A stretch of DNA of 64,000 nucleotides, taken from contig NZ_LRDB01000003.1 in assembly GCF_001592935.1 (NCBI RefSeq), positions 209,115-273,114 of the forward strand, in the 5' to 3' direction. Within the stretch, counting starts at the first letter, position 1. Each line of letters starts with the position of its first letter. This stretch comes from Roseivirga echinicomitans (GTDB lineage Bacteria; Bacteroidota; Bacteroidia; Cytophagales; Cyclobacteriaceae). Made by a program: the position numbers and the translations under genes. Below the pieces are notes generated by a model. The model saw nothing but the letters and a program-made list of their open reading frames with translations, made no database searches and had not been told where the DNA came from. Shown in pieces: positions 18,164-27,287 of the stretch.

Positions 18164-19481
18164 AGGATTGACGGCAATACTGTTTACAGTACTTTCACTC
18201 AACTTAACTTTTGGGCAAGAAATAGTCGATAAGATTGTGGCCAAAGTTGACAATCACATTATTCTTAAAAGTGAAATTGAACAGGCCTATGCCGGCTTTT
18301 TATCCAGCGGTGAAGCGGCAAATTTTACAGGTGATGCCCGTTGTTATATTTTAGAACAAATCATCGAAACCAAACTTATGCTGGCCATGTCTGAATTAGA
18401 TTCAGTGGATGTCGATGCCGGAAGAGTGGATTATGAACTCCAAATGAGAATGCAAAATATTATTGCACAAGTGGGTTCAGAACGTGCTATTCAAGAAGCC
18501 TATGGAAAATCTATCGATCAATTGATGGAAGAGTTAAGACCTAATATTGAAGAGCAGTTAAAAATAGGAGCACAAGAAGAAAACATCTTGAGTTCGGTAA
18601 CCGTAACTCCTGCCGAAATTCGAAAGTTTTTCAATAATATCCCAAAAGACAGCTTGCCACTTTTCAATACTGAATTTGAAATAGGTACCATTATTAAAAA
18701 GCCTGTGCCAAACGAAGCTGAAGTACAGAAGGTAAAAGATCAGCTGATGAAAATCAGAGAAAGGGCCATGAAAGGAGAGAATTTTGAGGTTTTGGCTATT
18801 GAAAATTCTCAAGGACCATCTGGCCCAGACGGAGGAAATTTAGGCATGGCAAAAAGAGGGCAATTTGATCCTTCCTATGAGGCTGGTGCATTAGCATTAA
18901 AACCAGGAGAAATCTCAATGCCAATAGTTTCATCATTCGGAATACACCTTATTCAGTTGATAGAAAAACGAGGAAATGAATTCAATTCACGCCACATCCT
19001 TATTACCCCTAAGCCTACACAGCAAGACATTCAAAAAACTTCTGATCTATTGGACAGCCTTAGAACCCTTATTTTATCCGACAGTATAACTTTTGCCGCT
19101 ACAGCGAAACAATATTCCGATGATGAAGGTACAAAGGTAAATGGTGGCTTTTTGAGCGGTCAGTTTGGAACAAACAGAATCCCATCAGATGCCTTAGATC
19201 CGACCATGTTTTTTATCATTGATGAAATGAAAGAGGGAGATATCTCCAAGCCTGAAATCATTGACATGCCGGATGGTTCAAAGGCGGTTCAAATCATATA
19301 TTACAAATCTAAAATAGGGCCTCACAAGGCCAATATGACGGATGATTATGAAAAATTAAAAGCGGCTACTTTAGGAATGAAAAAGGCTCAAAAAAGAAGT
19401 GAGTATATTAAAGAAAAAATGAAAGAGGTTTACGTGATGGTTGACCCAGAGTTCAATCGTTGCGGAATAACGAATAATTAA
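18138..19481 (+). CDS. SurA-like peptidyl-prolyl isomerase
   Basis: The protein, 447 residues from the chosen start, has a signal peptide ending TFGQ and a SurA N-terminal segment (KIVAKVDNHIILKSEIEQA). Two parvulin domains follow at about 180-290 (GGNLGMAKRG, SSFGIHLIQL) and 295-400 (NSRHILITP, GGFLSGQFG). Role: periplasmic chaperone/isomerase for outer-membrane proteins. ATG at 18138 is preferred because it places the signal peptide at the N-terminus; ATG at 18120 and TTG at 18093 are upstream alternatives. It overlaps the previous gene and ends 5 bases before the MoxR gene. Confidence 0.9.
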   Translation: MRTTRYINRGLTAILFTVLSLNLTFGQEIVDKIVAKVDNHIILKSEIEQAYAGFLSSGEAANFTGDARCYILEQIIETKLMLAMSELDSVDVDAGRVDYELQMRMQNIIAQVGSERAIQEAYGKSIDQLMEELRPNIEEQLKIGAQEENILSSVTVTPAEIRKFFNNIPKDSLPLFNTEFEIGTIIKKPVPNEAEVQKVKDQLMKIRERAMKGENFEVLAIENSQGPSGPDGGNLGMAKRGQFDPSYEAGALALKPGEISMPIVSSFGIHLIQLIEKRGNEFNSRHILITPKPTQQDIQKTSDLLDSLRTLILSDSITFAATAKQYSDDEGTKVNGGFLSGQFGTNRIPSDALDPTMFFIIDEMKEGDISKPEIIDMPDGSKAVQIIYYKSKIGPHKANMTDDYEKLKAATLGMKKAQKRSEYIKEKMKEVYVMVDPEFNRCGITNN

Positions 19482-19486
19482 TAGGA

Positions 19487-20452
19487 ATGGAAGAAATAAA
19501 GTCGGAAGTAGCCCTTGCAAATAAGTTTTTTGAGGATTTCAATATTCTTAAAAAGGAAATCTCAAAAATAATAATTGGTCAAGATGAAGTAGTTAATCTA
19601 CTTTTGACTTCAATTTTCTGCCAGGGTCACAGCCTCTTGGTCGGAGTTCCTGGCTTGGCTAAAACTTTGTTGATCAGTACAATTTCTTCTGCCTTAGACC
19701 TGAAATTCAATAGGATTCAGTTTACTCCAGATTTAATGCCTTCAGACATTTTGGGTGCTGAAACGTTGGATAAGGACAGAAATTTCAAATTTATTCAAGG
19801 CCCAATCTTTGCCAACATCATTTTGGCAGATGAGATTAACAGAACTCCCCCTAAAACACAGGCTGCCTTGTTAGAGGCCATGCAAGAGTATGCGGTTACG
19901 GTTGCTGGCCAAACCATCCCTTTACAGAAACCATTCTTTGTATTGGCTACGCAAAACCCAATTGAGCAGGAAGGAACCTATCCTCTGCCAGAAGCTCAGC
20001 TAGACCGTTTTTTGTTCAATATCCAACTGACATACCCGTCATTTGCTTCAGAAGTAGACATTGTAAAAGGTACAACTACTGATGAACAAAAAGTGGTTAA
20101 TAAAATACTCGGTGCCGAAGAAGTACTGGCTTACCAACACTTGGTACGTAGGGTGCCCGTTGCTGATAACGTAATAGAATACGCAGTTAACCTCGTACAC
20201 AAAACTAGAGTTGAATCAGAAAGAGCTCCAGCCATTACAAAAGAGTACGTGGAATGGGGTGCAGGACCAAGAGCCTCCCAGAATTTGATTATTGCTGCCA
20301 AATGCAATGCCTTACTGAACAACAAATATTCACCTGATATTGAAGATGTAAAGGCCGTTTCGAAACCAATTCTACGTCATAGAATCGTGAGAAACTTTAA
20401 GGCAGAAGCCGAAGGTATCACCATCGACAAATTGATTGAAGAATTACTTTAA
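19487..20452 (+). CDS. MoxR-family AAA+ ATPase
   Basis: The 321-residue protein carries Walker A GVPGLAKT (53-60), Walker B ILADEIN (D115-E116) and the sensor block ATQNPIEQEGTYPLPEAQLDRF typical of MoxR. These ATPases act as chaperones that insert cofactors or activate partners, usually with von Willebrand-domain proteins encoded next door. Here no DUF58 or VWA gene follows; the neighbour is convergent. It is 5 bases after the SurA-like gene, so it probably belongs to that operon. Its stop codon overlaps that of the next gene. Confidence 0.93.
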   Translation: MEEIKSEVALANKFFEDFNILKKEISKIIIGQDEVVNLLLTSIFCQGHSLLVGVPGLAKTLLISTISSALDLKFNRIQFTPDLMPSDILGAETLDKDRNFKFIQGPIFANIILADEINRTPPKTQAALLEAMQEYAVTVAGQTIPLQKPFFVLATQNPIEQEGTYPLPEAQLDRFLFNIQLTYPSFASEVDIVKGTTTDEQKVVNKILGAEEVLAYQHLVRRVPVADNVIEYAVNLVHKTRVESERAPAITKEYVEWGAGPRASQNLIIAAKCNALLNNKYSPDIEDVKAVSKPILRHRIVRNFKAEAEGITIDKLIEELL

Positions 20453-21312
20453 GCCGAGTAATCGTAAAAGCCCTTTCCAGATTTACGTCCATTATGACCA
20501 GCATCTACCTTTTGCTCTTGAATGCGTGAAGGTCTAAATTTTGGATCTTGATGAAATGCGTTGAACATTGACGTGGTGACTGAGAAATTAGTGTCTACAC
20601 CAATTAAATCCATCAACCTAAAAGGCCCCATTTTAAAACCAGAAGCTTCTACCAGTCGATCAATCCCTTTAACATCAGAGACGCCCTCTTCCAGTACTTT
20701 TAATCCTTCAACGTAGAAATTACGTGCCACTCGGTTAACAATAAAGCCGGGCGCATCTTTTGCCATAACTGGCACTTTCCCCAATTGCTTAGCCAGTTCA
20801 AAAACGGTATTTGAAGTATCATCTGAAGTGGACACGCCAGAAATCACCTCTACCAATTTCATGATGTGGGCAGGATTAAAAAAGTGCATTCCTACAAAGC
20901 GTTCTGGGTGCTTCAAGTCTCTAGCAATTCTTGTAATTGGAATTGATGATGTATTTGAAGCCAAAATGGTCTTCTCCGAATTCAGGTTTTCCAATTTCCC
21001 AAACAGCTCCTTCTTTACATCAAGCCTTTCTACTATTGCCTCAATAATGATGTCTGCCCTAAGCTGCTCAAAATCGGTGCTAAAAGTGATATTGGAAAGT
21101 GATTGATCCCTTTCCTGAACGGTTACCTTACCACGTTCAATTCCCTTCTCGAGGTTCTTTTCAATATTTAGTTTGGCCTGATTTAAAGCTGTAGCTTGAA
21201 AGTCGTATAACACAACGCTATAACCAGCTAAAGCAGAAATCTGAGCAATTCCTTGCCCCATAGTTCCAGCCCCTACTACTCCAACTTTCTTAATGTCTTG
21301 TAATTTCATCAT
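20449..21312 (-). CDS. 3-hydroxybutyryl-CoA dehydrogenase
   Basis: The 287-residue NAD-dependent enzyme oxidises (S)-3-hydroxyacyl-CoA in fatty-acid or butanoate metabolism. Motifs are the Rossmann loop GAGTMG (14-19), SNTSSIPIT, the catalytic histidine in GMHFFNPAHIMKLVE, GFIVNRVARN, and the final GRKSGKGFYDY. It starts in the ATGA overlap with the pheS stop, so the two are coupled, an odd functional pairing. Its stop codon overlaps that of the MoxR gene. Confidence 0.93.
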   Translation of the reverse strand: MMKLQDIKKVGVVGAGTMGQGIAQISALAGYSVVLYDFQATALNQAKLNIEKNLEKGIERGKVTVQERDQSLSNITFSTDFEQLRADIIIEAIVERLDVKKELFGKLENLNSEKTILASNTSSIPITRIARDLKHPERFVGMHFFNPAHIMKLVEVISGVSTSDDTSNTVFELAKQLGKVPVMAKDAPGFIVNRVARNFYVEGLKVLEEGVSDVKGIDRLVEASGFKMGPFRLMDLIGVDTNFSVTTSMFNAFHQDPKFRPSRIQEQKVDAGHNGRKSGKGFYDYSA

Positions 21313-22328
21313 AGCGAATTGAATTGCTTTAAAAAGCGAATGTCGTTTTCTGTAAACAATCGTAAATCTTTAATGCCATACCGTAGCATGGTAATACGTT
21401 CGATACCCATTCCAAAGGCAAAGCCCGAATATACAGAAGGATCTATTCCACAGCTCTCCAATACATTTGGATCGACCATTCCAGCACCACCGATTTCTAC
21501 CCAGCCACTGTATTTGCAAATGTTACAACCCTCGCCATGGCATATCTGACAAGAGATATCAATTTCGGCACTAGGCTCTGTGAAAGGGAAGTATGATGGC
21601 CTAAAGCGCACCTGAGTCTCCTTGGTATACATCTCCTTAGCGAAATGATAAAGCGTTTGCTTTAAGTCGGCAAACGAAACGCCCTTGTCAATGTATAAGC
21701 CTTCCATTTGATGAAATACACAGTGAGCCCTAGCTGAAATCGCCTCGTTTCTGAATACCCTTCCTGGAGAAAGTGTTCTGATTGGAGGTTTTTCATTTTC
21801 CATCACCCTGATCTGCACTGATGAAGTATGTGTTCTTAAAGCGATGTCGGGATTCTTCTCTAAAAAGAAAGTATCCTGCATTTCTCTCGCTGGGTGATTT
21901 TCGGGAAAGTTCAGTGCAGTGAAGTTATGCCAGTCATCTTCAATTTCTGGCCCCGAAGAAACATTAAATCCAATTCTCTCAAATATCTCTATGAACCTTT
22001 GGCGTGTAGCCGTTAAAGGATGAATTGTTCCAAACTGACTTTCAATAGGTGGCAAAGTAAGGTCTGGGTGATCTTCCGATTTTTTAGCGCCCGATTTCAA
22101 ATTATCAATATGGAATTGAAAACGATTTTCAGCCAAGTTTTTCAAAGCATTTACATCCTGACCATAAGCTTTTCTTTCTTCAGCAGGCACAGTCTTCATG
22201 TTACCGAAAAGCTCTCCAATAACGCTTTTACGGCTTATGAACCTCATCCTAAAAGCTTCAAGCTCAACATCAGAGCTTACCACAGAGGCTTCTACTTCTT
22301 TCTTAATTTCTTCGATCGAATTCGACAT
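21309..22328 (-). CDS. pheS: Phenylalanyl-tRNA synthetase alpha subunit
   Basis: The 339-residue class II subunit works with PheT to charge tRNA-Phe; pheT is not in the window. An N-terminal coiled coil (about 1-90) is followed by the catalytic core with HPLTATRQRFIEIF, ARAHCVFHQMEG, and FRPSYFPFTEPSAEID. A four-cysteine block, CQICHGEGCNICKYSGW, sits in the core as in many non-proteobacterial PheS. A minus-strand TATTTTTG promoter element lies just upstream. Confidence 0.97.
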   Translation of the reverse strand: MSNSIEEIKKEVEASVVSSDVELEAFRMRFISRKSVIGELFGNMKTVPAEERKAYGQDVNALKNLAENRFQFHIDNLKSGAKKSEDHPDLTLPPIESQFGTIHPLTATRQRFIEIFERIGFNVSSGPEIEDDWHNFTALNFPENHPAREMQDTFFLEKNPDIALRTHTSSVQIRVMENEKPPIRTLSPGRVFRNEAISARAHCVFHQMEGLYIDKGVSFADLKQTLYHFAKEMYTKETQVRFRPSYFPFTEPSAEIDISCQICHGEGCNICKYSGWVEIGGAGMVDPNVLESCGIDPSVYSGFAFGMGIERITMLRYGIKDLRLFTENDIRFLKQFNSL

Positions 22329-22348
22329 ATTGCGTTAGTATTTCGATA

Positions 22349-22356
22349 CAAAAATA
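22349..22356 (-). promoter_or_regulatory. -7 promoter element of pheS
   Basis: On the minus strand the bases read TATTTTTG, an exact TAnnTTTG match, 20 bases before the pheS start. It shares the 73-base divergent gap with the galE promoter. Confidence 0.5.
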
Positions 22357-22388
22357 GGGTTTGATATTAATTAATCCCTCTAAGCTTC

Positions 22389-22396
22389 TAAATTTG
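22389..22396 (+). promoter_or_regulatory. -7 promoter element of galE
   Basis: TAAATTTG matches TAnnTTTG exactly and ends only 5 bases before the ATG at 22402. If transcription begins at the usual distance, the messenger would have almost no leader. A TTTG at 22360-22363 is a possible -33 element but the spacing (25) is long. Confidence 0.5.
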
Positions 22397-22401
22397 TGCT
22401 T

Positions 22402-23421
22402 ATGCAGAATATCCTTGTTACAGGTGGTGCGGGTTATATTGGTTCACATACAGTGGTTGAGCTCCATAATGCGGGTTATAACCCTATTATAGTCGATAAT
22501 TTATCTAATTCTAGAATGTCAGTTTTAAATGGGCTTAAGAATATTACGGGTAAAGACTTTACTTTTTATCAAATTGACTGTAATAACAAAGAAGCTTTTA
22601 GACAAGTTTTTAAAACAAATGAGATTTCAGGCGTAATACACTTCGCTGCATATAAAGCAGTTGGAGAATCGGTCGCAAAGCCTTTAGACTATTACGAAAA
22701 CAATGTAGGCTCGCTAATGACCCTTATTCGTTTAATGAAGGAAGAAAGCGTTGAAAAACTAATATTCTCTTCATCCTGTACGGTTTATGGACAACCTGAC
22801 CAACTCCCTGTAACAGAGCAAAGTCCTAAGAAAACAGCAGAGTCCCCATACGGGAACACAAAACAGGTCTGTGAAGAAATCATTGAAGACATATCAATTT
22901 CAGACAAATCATTTAGAGCCATTGCCTTGCGTTACTTTAATCCTGTTGGGGCACATCCATCCTCCGAGATTGGGGAATTACCTTTAGGCATCCCAAATAA
23001 TTTGGTGCCATTTATTACGCAAACTGCGGCAGGCTGGAGAGAAGAGCTTACCGTATTTGGGGATAATTATGATACTGAAGATGGCTCTTGCGTTAGAGAT
23101 TACATTCACGTTGTAGATTTGGCCAAAGCCCATGTCAAAAGCTTAGAGTACTTAACACTCCATTCAAATTTATCTTTCGATATCTTCAATATTGGAACAG
23201 GCAGAGGCAACACCGTTTTGGAAATGGTAAATACTTTCGAGGAGGTTTCTGGGGTTAAGTTAAACTACAAGGTGGGTGAAAGAAGAAATGGAGATATAGA
23301 AAAAATCTATGCTGATGTCACCAAGTCTACCGAGACCCTTGGTTGGCAGACCGAAAAGTCATTGAAGGATTCACTAAAAGACTCTTGGAATTGGCAAAAA
23401 ACATTAACTAAAGATATTTGA
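22402..23421 (+). CDS. galE: UDP-glucose 4-epimerase
   Basis: The 339-residue extended SDR interconverts UDP-Glc and UDP-Gal (possibly also the GlcNAc pair). Visible are the NAD loop TGGAGYIGS near the N-terminus, the catalytic SSSCTVYG, Tyr150 and Lys154 in YGNTK, and RYFNPVGAHPS. ATG at 22402 is preferred to the in-frame GTG at 22396, which lies inside the promoter element. It opens the polysaccharide locus and supplies a precursor. Confidence 0.94.
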   Translation: MQNILVTGGAGYIGSHTVVELHNAGYNPIIVDNLSNSRMSVLNGLKNITGKDFTFYQIDCNNKEAFRQVFKTNEISGVIHFAAYKAVGESVAKPLDYYENNVGSLMTLIRLMKEESVEKLIFSSSCTVYGQPDQLPVTEQSPKKTAESPYGNTKQVCEEIIEDISISDKSFRAIALRYFNPVGAHPSSEIGELPLGIPNNLVPFITQTAAGWREELTVFGDNYDTEDGSCVRDYIHVVDLAKAHVKSLEYLTLHSNLSFDIFNIGTGRGNTVLEMVNTFEEVSGVKLNYKVGERRNGDIEKIYADVTKSTETLGWQTEKSLKDSLKDSWNWQKTLTKDI

Positions 23422-23527
23422 TACTTATCTAATATAAGTTAACGCTCATCTGAGAAATCGATGCATTCATCTAATTTCAATTAATAGGACCCTTATTTAT
23501 CAAACCTTTGTCAAAAAATAATAAGTA

Positions 23528-24841
23528 ATGAAGATAGCAGTAGTAGGAACTGGTTATGTAGGTTTAGTTACAGGAACATGTTTTGCCGAAGTAGGTATTG
23601 ACGTAGCTTGTATTGATATTGATCAAAAGAAAATTGACGGCCTTAAAGAAGGCATAATGCCTATATATGAGCCTGGTTTGGAAACCATGGTAAAAAAGAA
23701 TTATGAAAAAGGTCGTTTACATTTCTCTACAAATTTAGCCGAAAGCATTCAGGGTTGTGAAACTGCTTTTATTGCAGTAGGAACTCCTCCAGGTGAAGAC
23801 GGAAGTGCAGACTTAAAATATGTTTTGGCCGTAGCCAGGTCAATTGGTGAAAATATGAATAACTACATGGTAGTAGTTACCAAAAGTACTGTACCAGTAG
23901 GAACAGCTCAAAAAGTAAAAAAAGAAGTAGCAGATGCTTTAAAAAGAAGAGGAGTAGATATCCCTTTTGATGTTGCCTCCAACCCCGAGTTCTTAAAAGA
24001 AGGTGCTGCTATTGCCGATTTCTTAAAGCCCGATCGAATCGTTGTGGGTGTAGAGTCAGAAAAAGCTGAAGAAATGATGAAAAAGCTCTATAAGCCTTTT
24101 CTTCTTAACGGACACCCTACCATTTTCATGGACGTACCATCGGCTGAAATGACTAAGTATGCAGCAAACTCGATGCTTGCAACAAAAATTAGCTTCATGA
24201 ACGACATTGCTAACCTCTGTGAGATCATGGGTGCCGATGTAAACATGGTGCGTAAAGGTATAGGCAGTGATAATCGAATTGGAAATAAGTTTATTTACCC
24301 AGGTGTAGGTTACGGAGGATCTTGCTTCCCTAAGGATGTCAAAGCCCTAATTAAAACAGCGGAAGATAATGGCTATACCATGTCCGTTTTAAAGGCAGTA
24401 GAAGAAGTAAATGAACGTCAGAAATCTGTAATGGTAACCAAGGTTAAATCTCACTTTGGAACTGACCTAACTGGCAAAACATTCGCAGTATGGGGACTTT
24501 CTTTTAAACCTAAAACTGATGATATGAGGGAAGCACCTTCTATTGTAATCATCAATGCATTATTGGAGATGGGTGCCAAAATAAAAGTTTATGACCCAAT
24601 TGCAATGGCGGAAGCTAAACACGACCTGAAAGACACTGTTACTTACGCAAAAGATGAATATGACACGCTTATCGATGTAGATGCGTTGCTTTTGGTAACG
24701 GAATGGCCGGAATTCAGAGTTCCAAACTTTGATGTTGTGGCAAGATTGATGAAATCAAAAGTAATTTTTGATGGAAGAAATATTTACGACAAGGAAGAAG
24801 TTAAAAGTCTTGGTTTCGATTACTACGGCATAGGTATATAA
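23528..24841 (+). CDS. ugd: UDP-glucose 6-dehydrogenase
   Basis: The 437-residue enzyme oxidises UDP-Glc twice to UDP-glucuronate. The NAD loop GTGYVG is at 7-12; the substrate block NPEFLKEG is near residue 153; the catalytic Cys266 lies in [10 protein letters not shown]; and the C-terminal [13 protein letters not shown] is intact. The UDP-xylose synthase gene follows after 2 bases, so UDP-GlcA is passed to decarboxylation. UDP-GlcA may also feed the acidic-sugar genes further on. The 106-base gap before it holds a small inverted repeat (23423-23439) and nothing else clear. Confidence 0.96.
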   Translation: MKIAVVGTGYVGLVTGTCFAEVGIDVACIDIDQKKIDGLKEGIMPIYEPGLETMVKKNYEKGRLHFSTNLAESIQGCETAFIAVGTPPGEDGSADLKYVLAVARSIGENMNNYMVVVTKSTVPVGTAQKVKKEVADALKRRGVDIPFDVASNPEFLKEGAAIADFLKPDRIVVGVESEKAEEMMKKLYKPFLLNGHPTIFMDVPSAEMTKYAANSMLATKISFMNDIANLCEIMGADVNMVRKGIGSDNRIGNKFIYPGVGYGGSCFPKDVKALIKTAEDNGYTMSVLKAVEEVNERQKSVMVTKVKSHFGTDLTGKTFAVWGLSFKPKTDDMREAPSIVIINALLEMGAKIKVYDPIAMAEAKHDLKDTVTYAKDEYDTLIDVDALLLVTEWPEFRVPNFDVVARLMKSKVIFDGRNIYDKEEVKSLGFDYYGIGI

Positions 24842-24843
24842 TT

Positions 24844-25827
24844 ATGAAAAGAGTTTTAATTACAGGCGCGGCTGGGTTTCTTGGTTCTCATTTATGTGAT
24901 CGTTTTATAAAAGAAGGATATCACGTAATTGGCATGGATAACCTCATTACTGGTCACTTATCCAATATTGAGCACCTTATGCCTCTAGAACAATTTGAGT
25001 TTCATCACCATGATGTTTCAAAATTTGTTCATGTAGCAGGTAAACTCGACTATATCCTTCACTTCGCCTCTCCTGCAAGCCCAATTGACTACCTGAAGAT
25101 TCCGATTCAAACTTTGAAAGTGGGCTCTTTGGGTACTCATAACCTATTAGGCTTAGCTTTAAATAAGGGTGCTAGAATGCTTATTGCCTCAACTTCCGAA
25201 GTATATGGGGACCCGATGGTTCACCCCCAAACTGAAGAATACTATGGTAATGTAAACCCAGTTGGCCCAAGAGGTGTTTATGATGAAGCCAAAAGGTTTC
25301 AAGAAGCTATAACAATGGCTTACCACACTTATCATAAGTTAGAAACCCGAATCGTAAGGATATTCAATACCTACGGTCCACGTATGCGCCTGAATGATGG
25401 GCGTGTATTGCCAGCCTTTATTGGCCAAGCTTTGCGTGGTGAAGATTTGACGATCTTTGGAGATGGTTCTCAAACAAGATCTTTCTGCTATGTTGATGAC
25501 TTGATAGAAGGAATTTATAGGCTTTTATTATCAGACTACGCACACCCAGTAAATATTGGCAACCCTGATGAAATTACAATTTCTCAATTTGCTGAAGAAA
25601 TCATCAAATTAACAGGAACTCAGCAAAAGGTGATTTATAAACCTTTGCCAAAAGATGATCCAATGCAGCGACAACCGAACATTGACAAAGCCAGAGACAT
25701 ACTAGGATGGGAGCCTAAAATATCACGTGCTGAAGGATTAAAAATAACATACGATTATTTCAAGTCATTTTCAGAAGAAAAGCTTTTCGATAAAGATCAC
25801 AAGAATTTTGACCACTATATAAAATAA
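24844..25827 (+). CDS. uxs: UDP-glucuronate decarboxylase (UDP-xylose synthase)
   Basis: The 327-residue SDR converts UDP-GlcA to UDP-xylose. It shows [11 protein letters not shown], the catalytic T117-S118-E119 in [10 protein letters not shown]146 and K150 in YDEAK, and the UXS-typical [17 protein letters not shown]. The preceding ugd makes its substrate, and the two are separated by 2 bases. A hairpin overlaps the stop codon, ending the precursor operon. Confidence 0.94.
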   Translation: MKRVLITGAAGFLGSHLCDRFIKEGYHVIGMDNLITGHLSNIEHLMPLEQFEFHHHDVSKFVHVAGKLDYILHFASPASPIDYLKIPIQTLKVGSLGTHNLLGLALNKGARMLIASTSEVYGDPMVHPQTEEYYGNVNPVGPRGVYDEAKRFQEAITMAYHTYHKLETRIVRIFNTYGPRMRLNDGRVLPAFIGQALRGEDLTIFGDGSQTRSFCYVDDLIEGIYRLLLSDYAHPVNIGNPDEITISQFAEEIIKLTGTQQKVIYKPLPKDDPMQRQPNIDKARDILGWEPKISRAEGLKITYDYFKSFSEEKLFDKDHKNFDHYIK

Positions 25828-25847
25828 GCCTACAACCAAGGCTTATT
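25823..25847 (+). terminator. Hairpin at the end of the ugd-uxs unit
   Basis: AATAAGCCT (25823-25831) and AGGCTTATT (25839-25847) form a perfect 9-base-pair stem with a 7-base loop. It overlaps the uxs stop codon. The following bases are AT-rich but lack a long T tract, so termination may be partial. Confidence 0.5.
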
Positions 25848-25865
25848 ATTTAGTGTCTCAATTAC

Positions 25866-27263
25866 ATGCTCACAAAAAAATTCCTAACCCTATTTGCCCT
25901 GTTCTATGGGCCATTATTATACGGTTTCCAATTTCCCAATGATTCAATTAAAGAATCGCATAGTTTTGTAGTAAAACAGGGTTTAATCTCTTCAACAAAT
26001 GGTACGCTACCGTTCTGGATGCAGGGAAATAATAGTCAGCGTTTTAAAAATGGGGAGAGAAATTTTGTTTACAGTAGTCTCTTTTTTACCAAGGACATAA
26101 GTAAAACAAATAACCTTAACTATTTCTATGGAATGGAATGGTCAGGGGTTACCTCCGACAAGGTATATGGAAGCTTAATTCAAAATTATATTGGGCTAAG
26201 TTACTCAAGCTTTATTTTTACTGTCGGCCAAAAGGAAGAACTTCTCGGTTACAACCCAGTGCTTGGCTTTGGAAATCTTGTGAATGGCAACAATTCACGT
26301 CCAATCCCGAAGTTATCCTTACAAACCCGTGATTGGTTTCCACTCATCAGATCCTTTCTTAGTGTAAAAGGATATATGGCTCACGGGTGGCTTGAAGCGG
26401 ATAGGCATCAAAGTGGTGCGCTTCTTCATGAAAAGTATCTTCATTTTAAATTCAAAACAGAAAGCCTACCGATTCAGTTTAATTTCGGAATAACGCATAA
26501 CGTTCAGTGGGGAGGTCAAAATCGACAGAATAACCTAAAGCAACCTACAGGGTTTTCCAATTTCATGAGAATTCTGCTCGCGAGCAAGGGTAACGATAAT
26601 GCTCTTGATACAGATAAGATCAATGCCCTTGGCAACCACCTCGGCACATGGGACCTGCTATTAAAAATTACCATTAACGAAAACTGGAGTATAGAAAACT
26701 ATATTCAATGGTTGTGGGAAGATGGTTCAGGATTGAAGCCAAAGAATTGGAACGCTGGGACATATGGGCTTTCTATAAACCAGATAGACGAATTGGGATT
26801 TTTAAGTAAAATAGGAGTCGAAATAGTAAATACCTCAAATCAAGGAGGCTCACTTAGTGGTCTTGGCGCTGGCCCTGATAATTTCTTAAATAACAGTGTT
26901 TATCGAAATGGATGGACCTATAATAACCAACTTATTGGGAGTCCCATTTTCCTCATTATCAACCCAGAAAACTCGCTTGGCAATACCATAAATAATGTAA
27001 TAAGCGGCCTTAGTCTTTACTCTCAAGGCCACATTCGGAATTTTAAATATACGCTTTCCTTTAGGAAATTTGTAAATTCTGGAACGAAGCATATACCGCT
27101 GAATACCGCTTTAGAGCTTAGCTCAATTGCACTAAACACCTGTATTAACATCAAGAAAAGTAATCTATTAATTGGTACAGAATATAACTGGGGGAATTAT
27201 GCTCCTCCACATATTAGTTTTAGGGTAGAGTTTCAGAAAGAAATTACCCTAAGCAAAAGGTAA
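25866..27263 (+). CDS. Capsule assembly Wzi family outer-membrane protein, first copy
   Basis: The 465-residue protein has a signal peptide and many alternating hydrophobic strands typical of a beta-barrel. Blocks shared with the second copy (28761-30299) include LPFWMQGN, GYMAHGWLEADRHQSGALLHEKY (His-W-x-E-x-D-R), VQWGG, NALGNHLGTWD, and YRNGWTYNNQLIGSP. Wzi proteins help attach or organise capsule at the cell surface. It follows uxs after 38 bases and is convergent with the initiating transferase gene. Confidence 0.8.
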   Translation: MLTKKFLTLFALFYGPLLYGFQFPNDSIKESHSFVVKQGLISSTNGTLPFWMQGNNSQRFKNGERNFVYSSLFFTKDISKTNNLNYFYGMEWSGVTSDKVYGSLIQNYIGLSYSSFIFTVGQKEELLGYNPVLGFGNLVNGNNSRPIPKLSLQTRDWFPLIRSFLSVKGYMAHGWLEADRHQSGALLHEKYLHFKFKTESLPIQFNFGITHNVQWGGQNRQNNLKQPTGFSNFMRILLASKGNDNALDTDKINALGNHLGTWDLLLKITINENWSIENYIQWLWEDGSGLKPKNWNAGTYGLSINQIDELGFLSKIGVEIVNTSNQGGSLSGLGAGPDNFLNNSVYRNGWTYNNQLIGSPIFLIINPENSLGNTINNVISGLSLYSQGHIRNFKYTLSFRKFVNSGTKHIPLNTALELSSIALNTCINIKKSNLLIGTEYNWGNYAPPHISFRVEFQKEITLSKR

Positions 27264-27287
27264 TCTAAGAGATTCTCAACAGCAAAA

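Noticed and set aside
23423..23439. Inverted repeat ACTTAT / ATAAGT after galE as a terminator
   Set aside because: The stem is six AT-rich pairs with no T tract after it; too weak to call.
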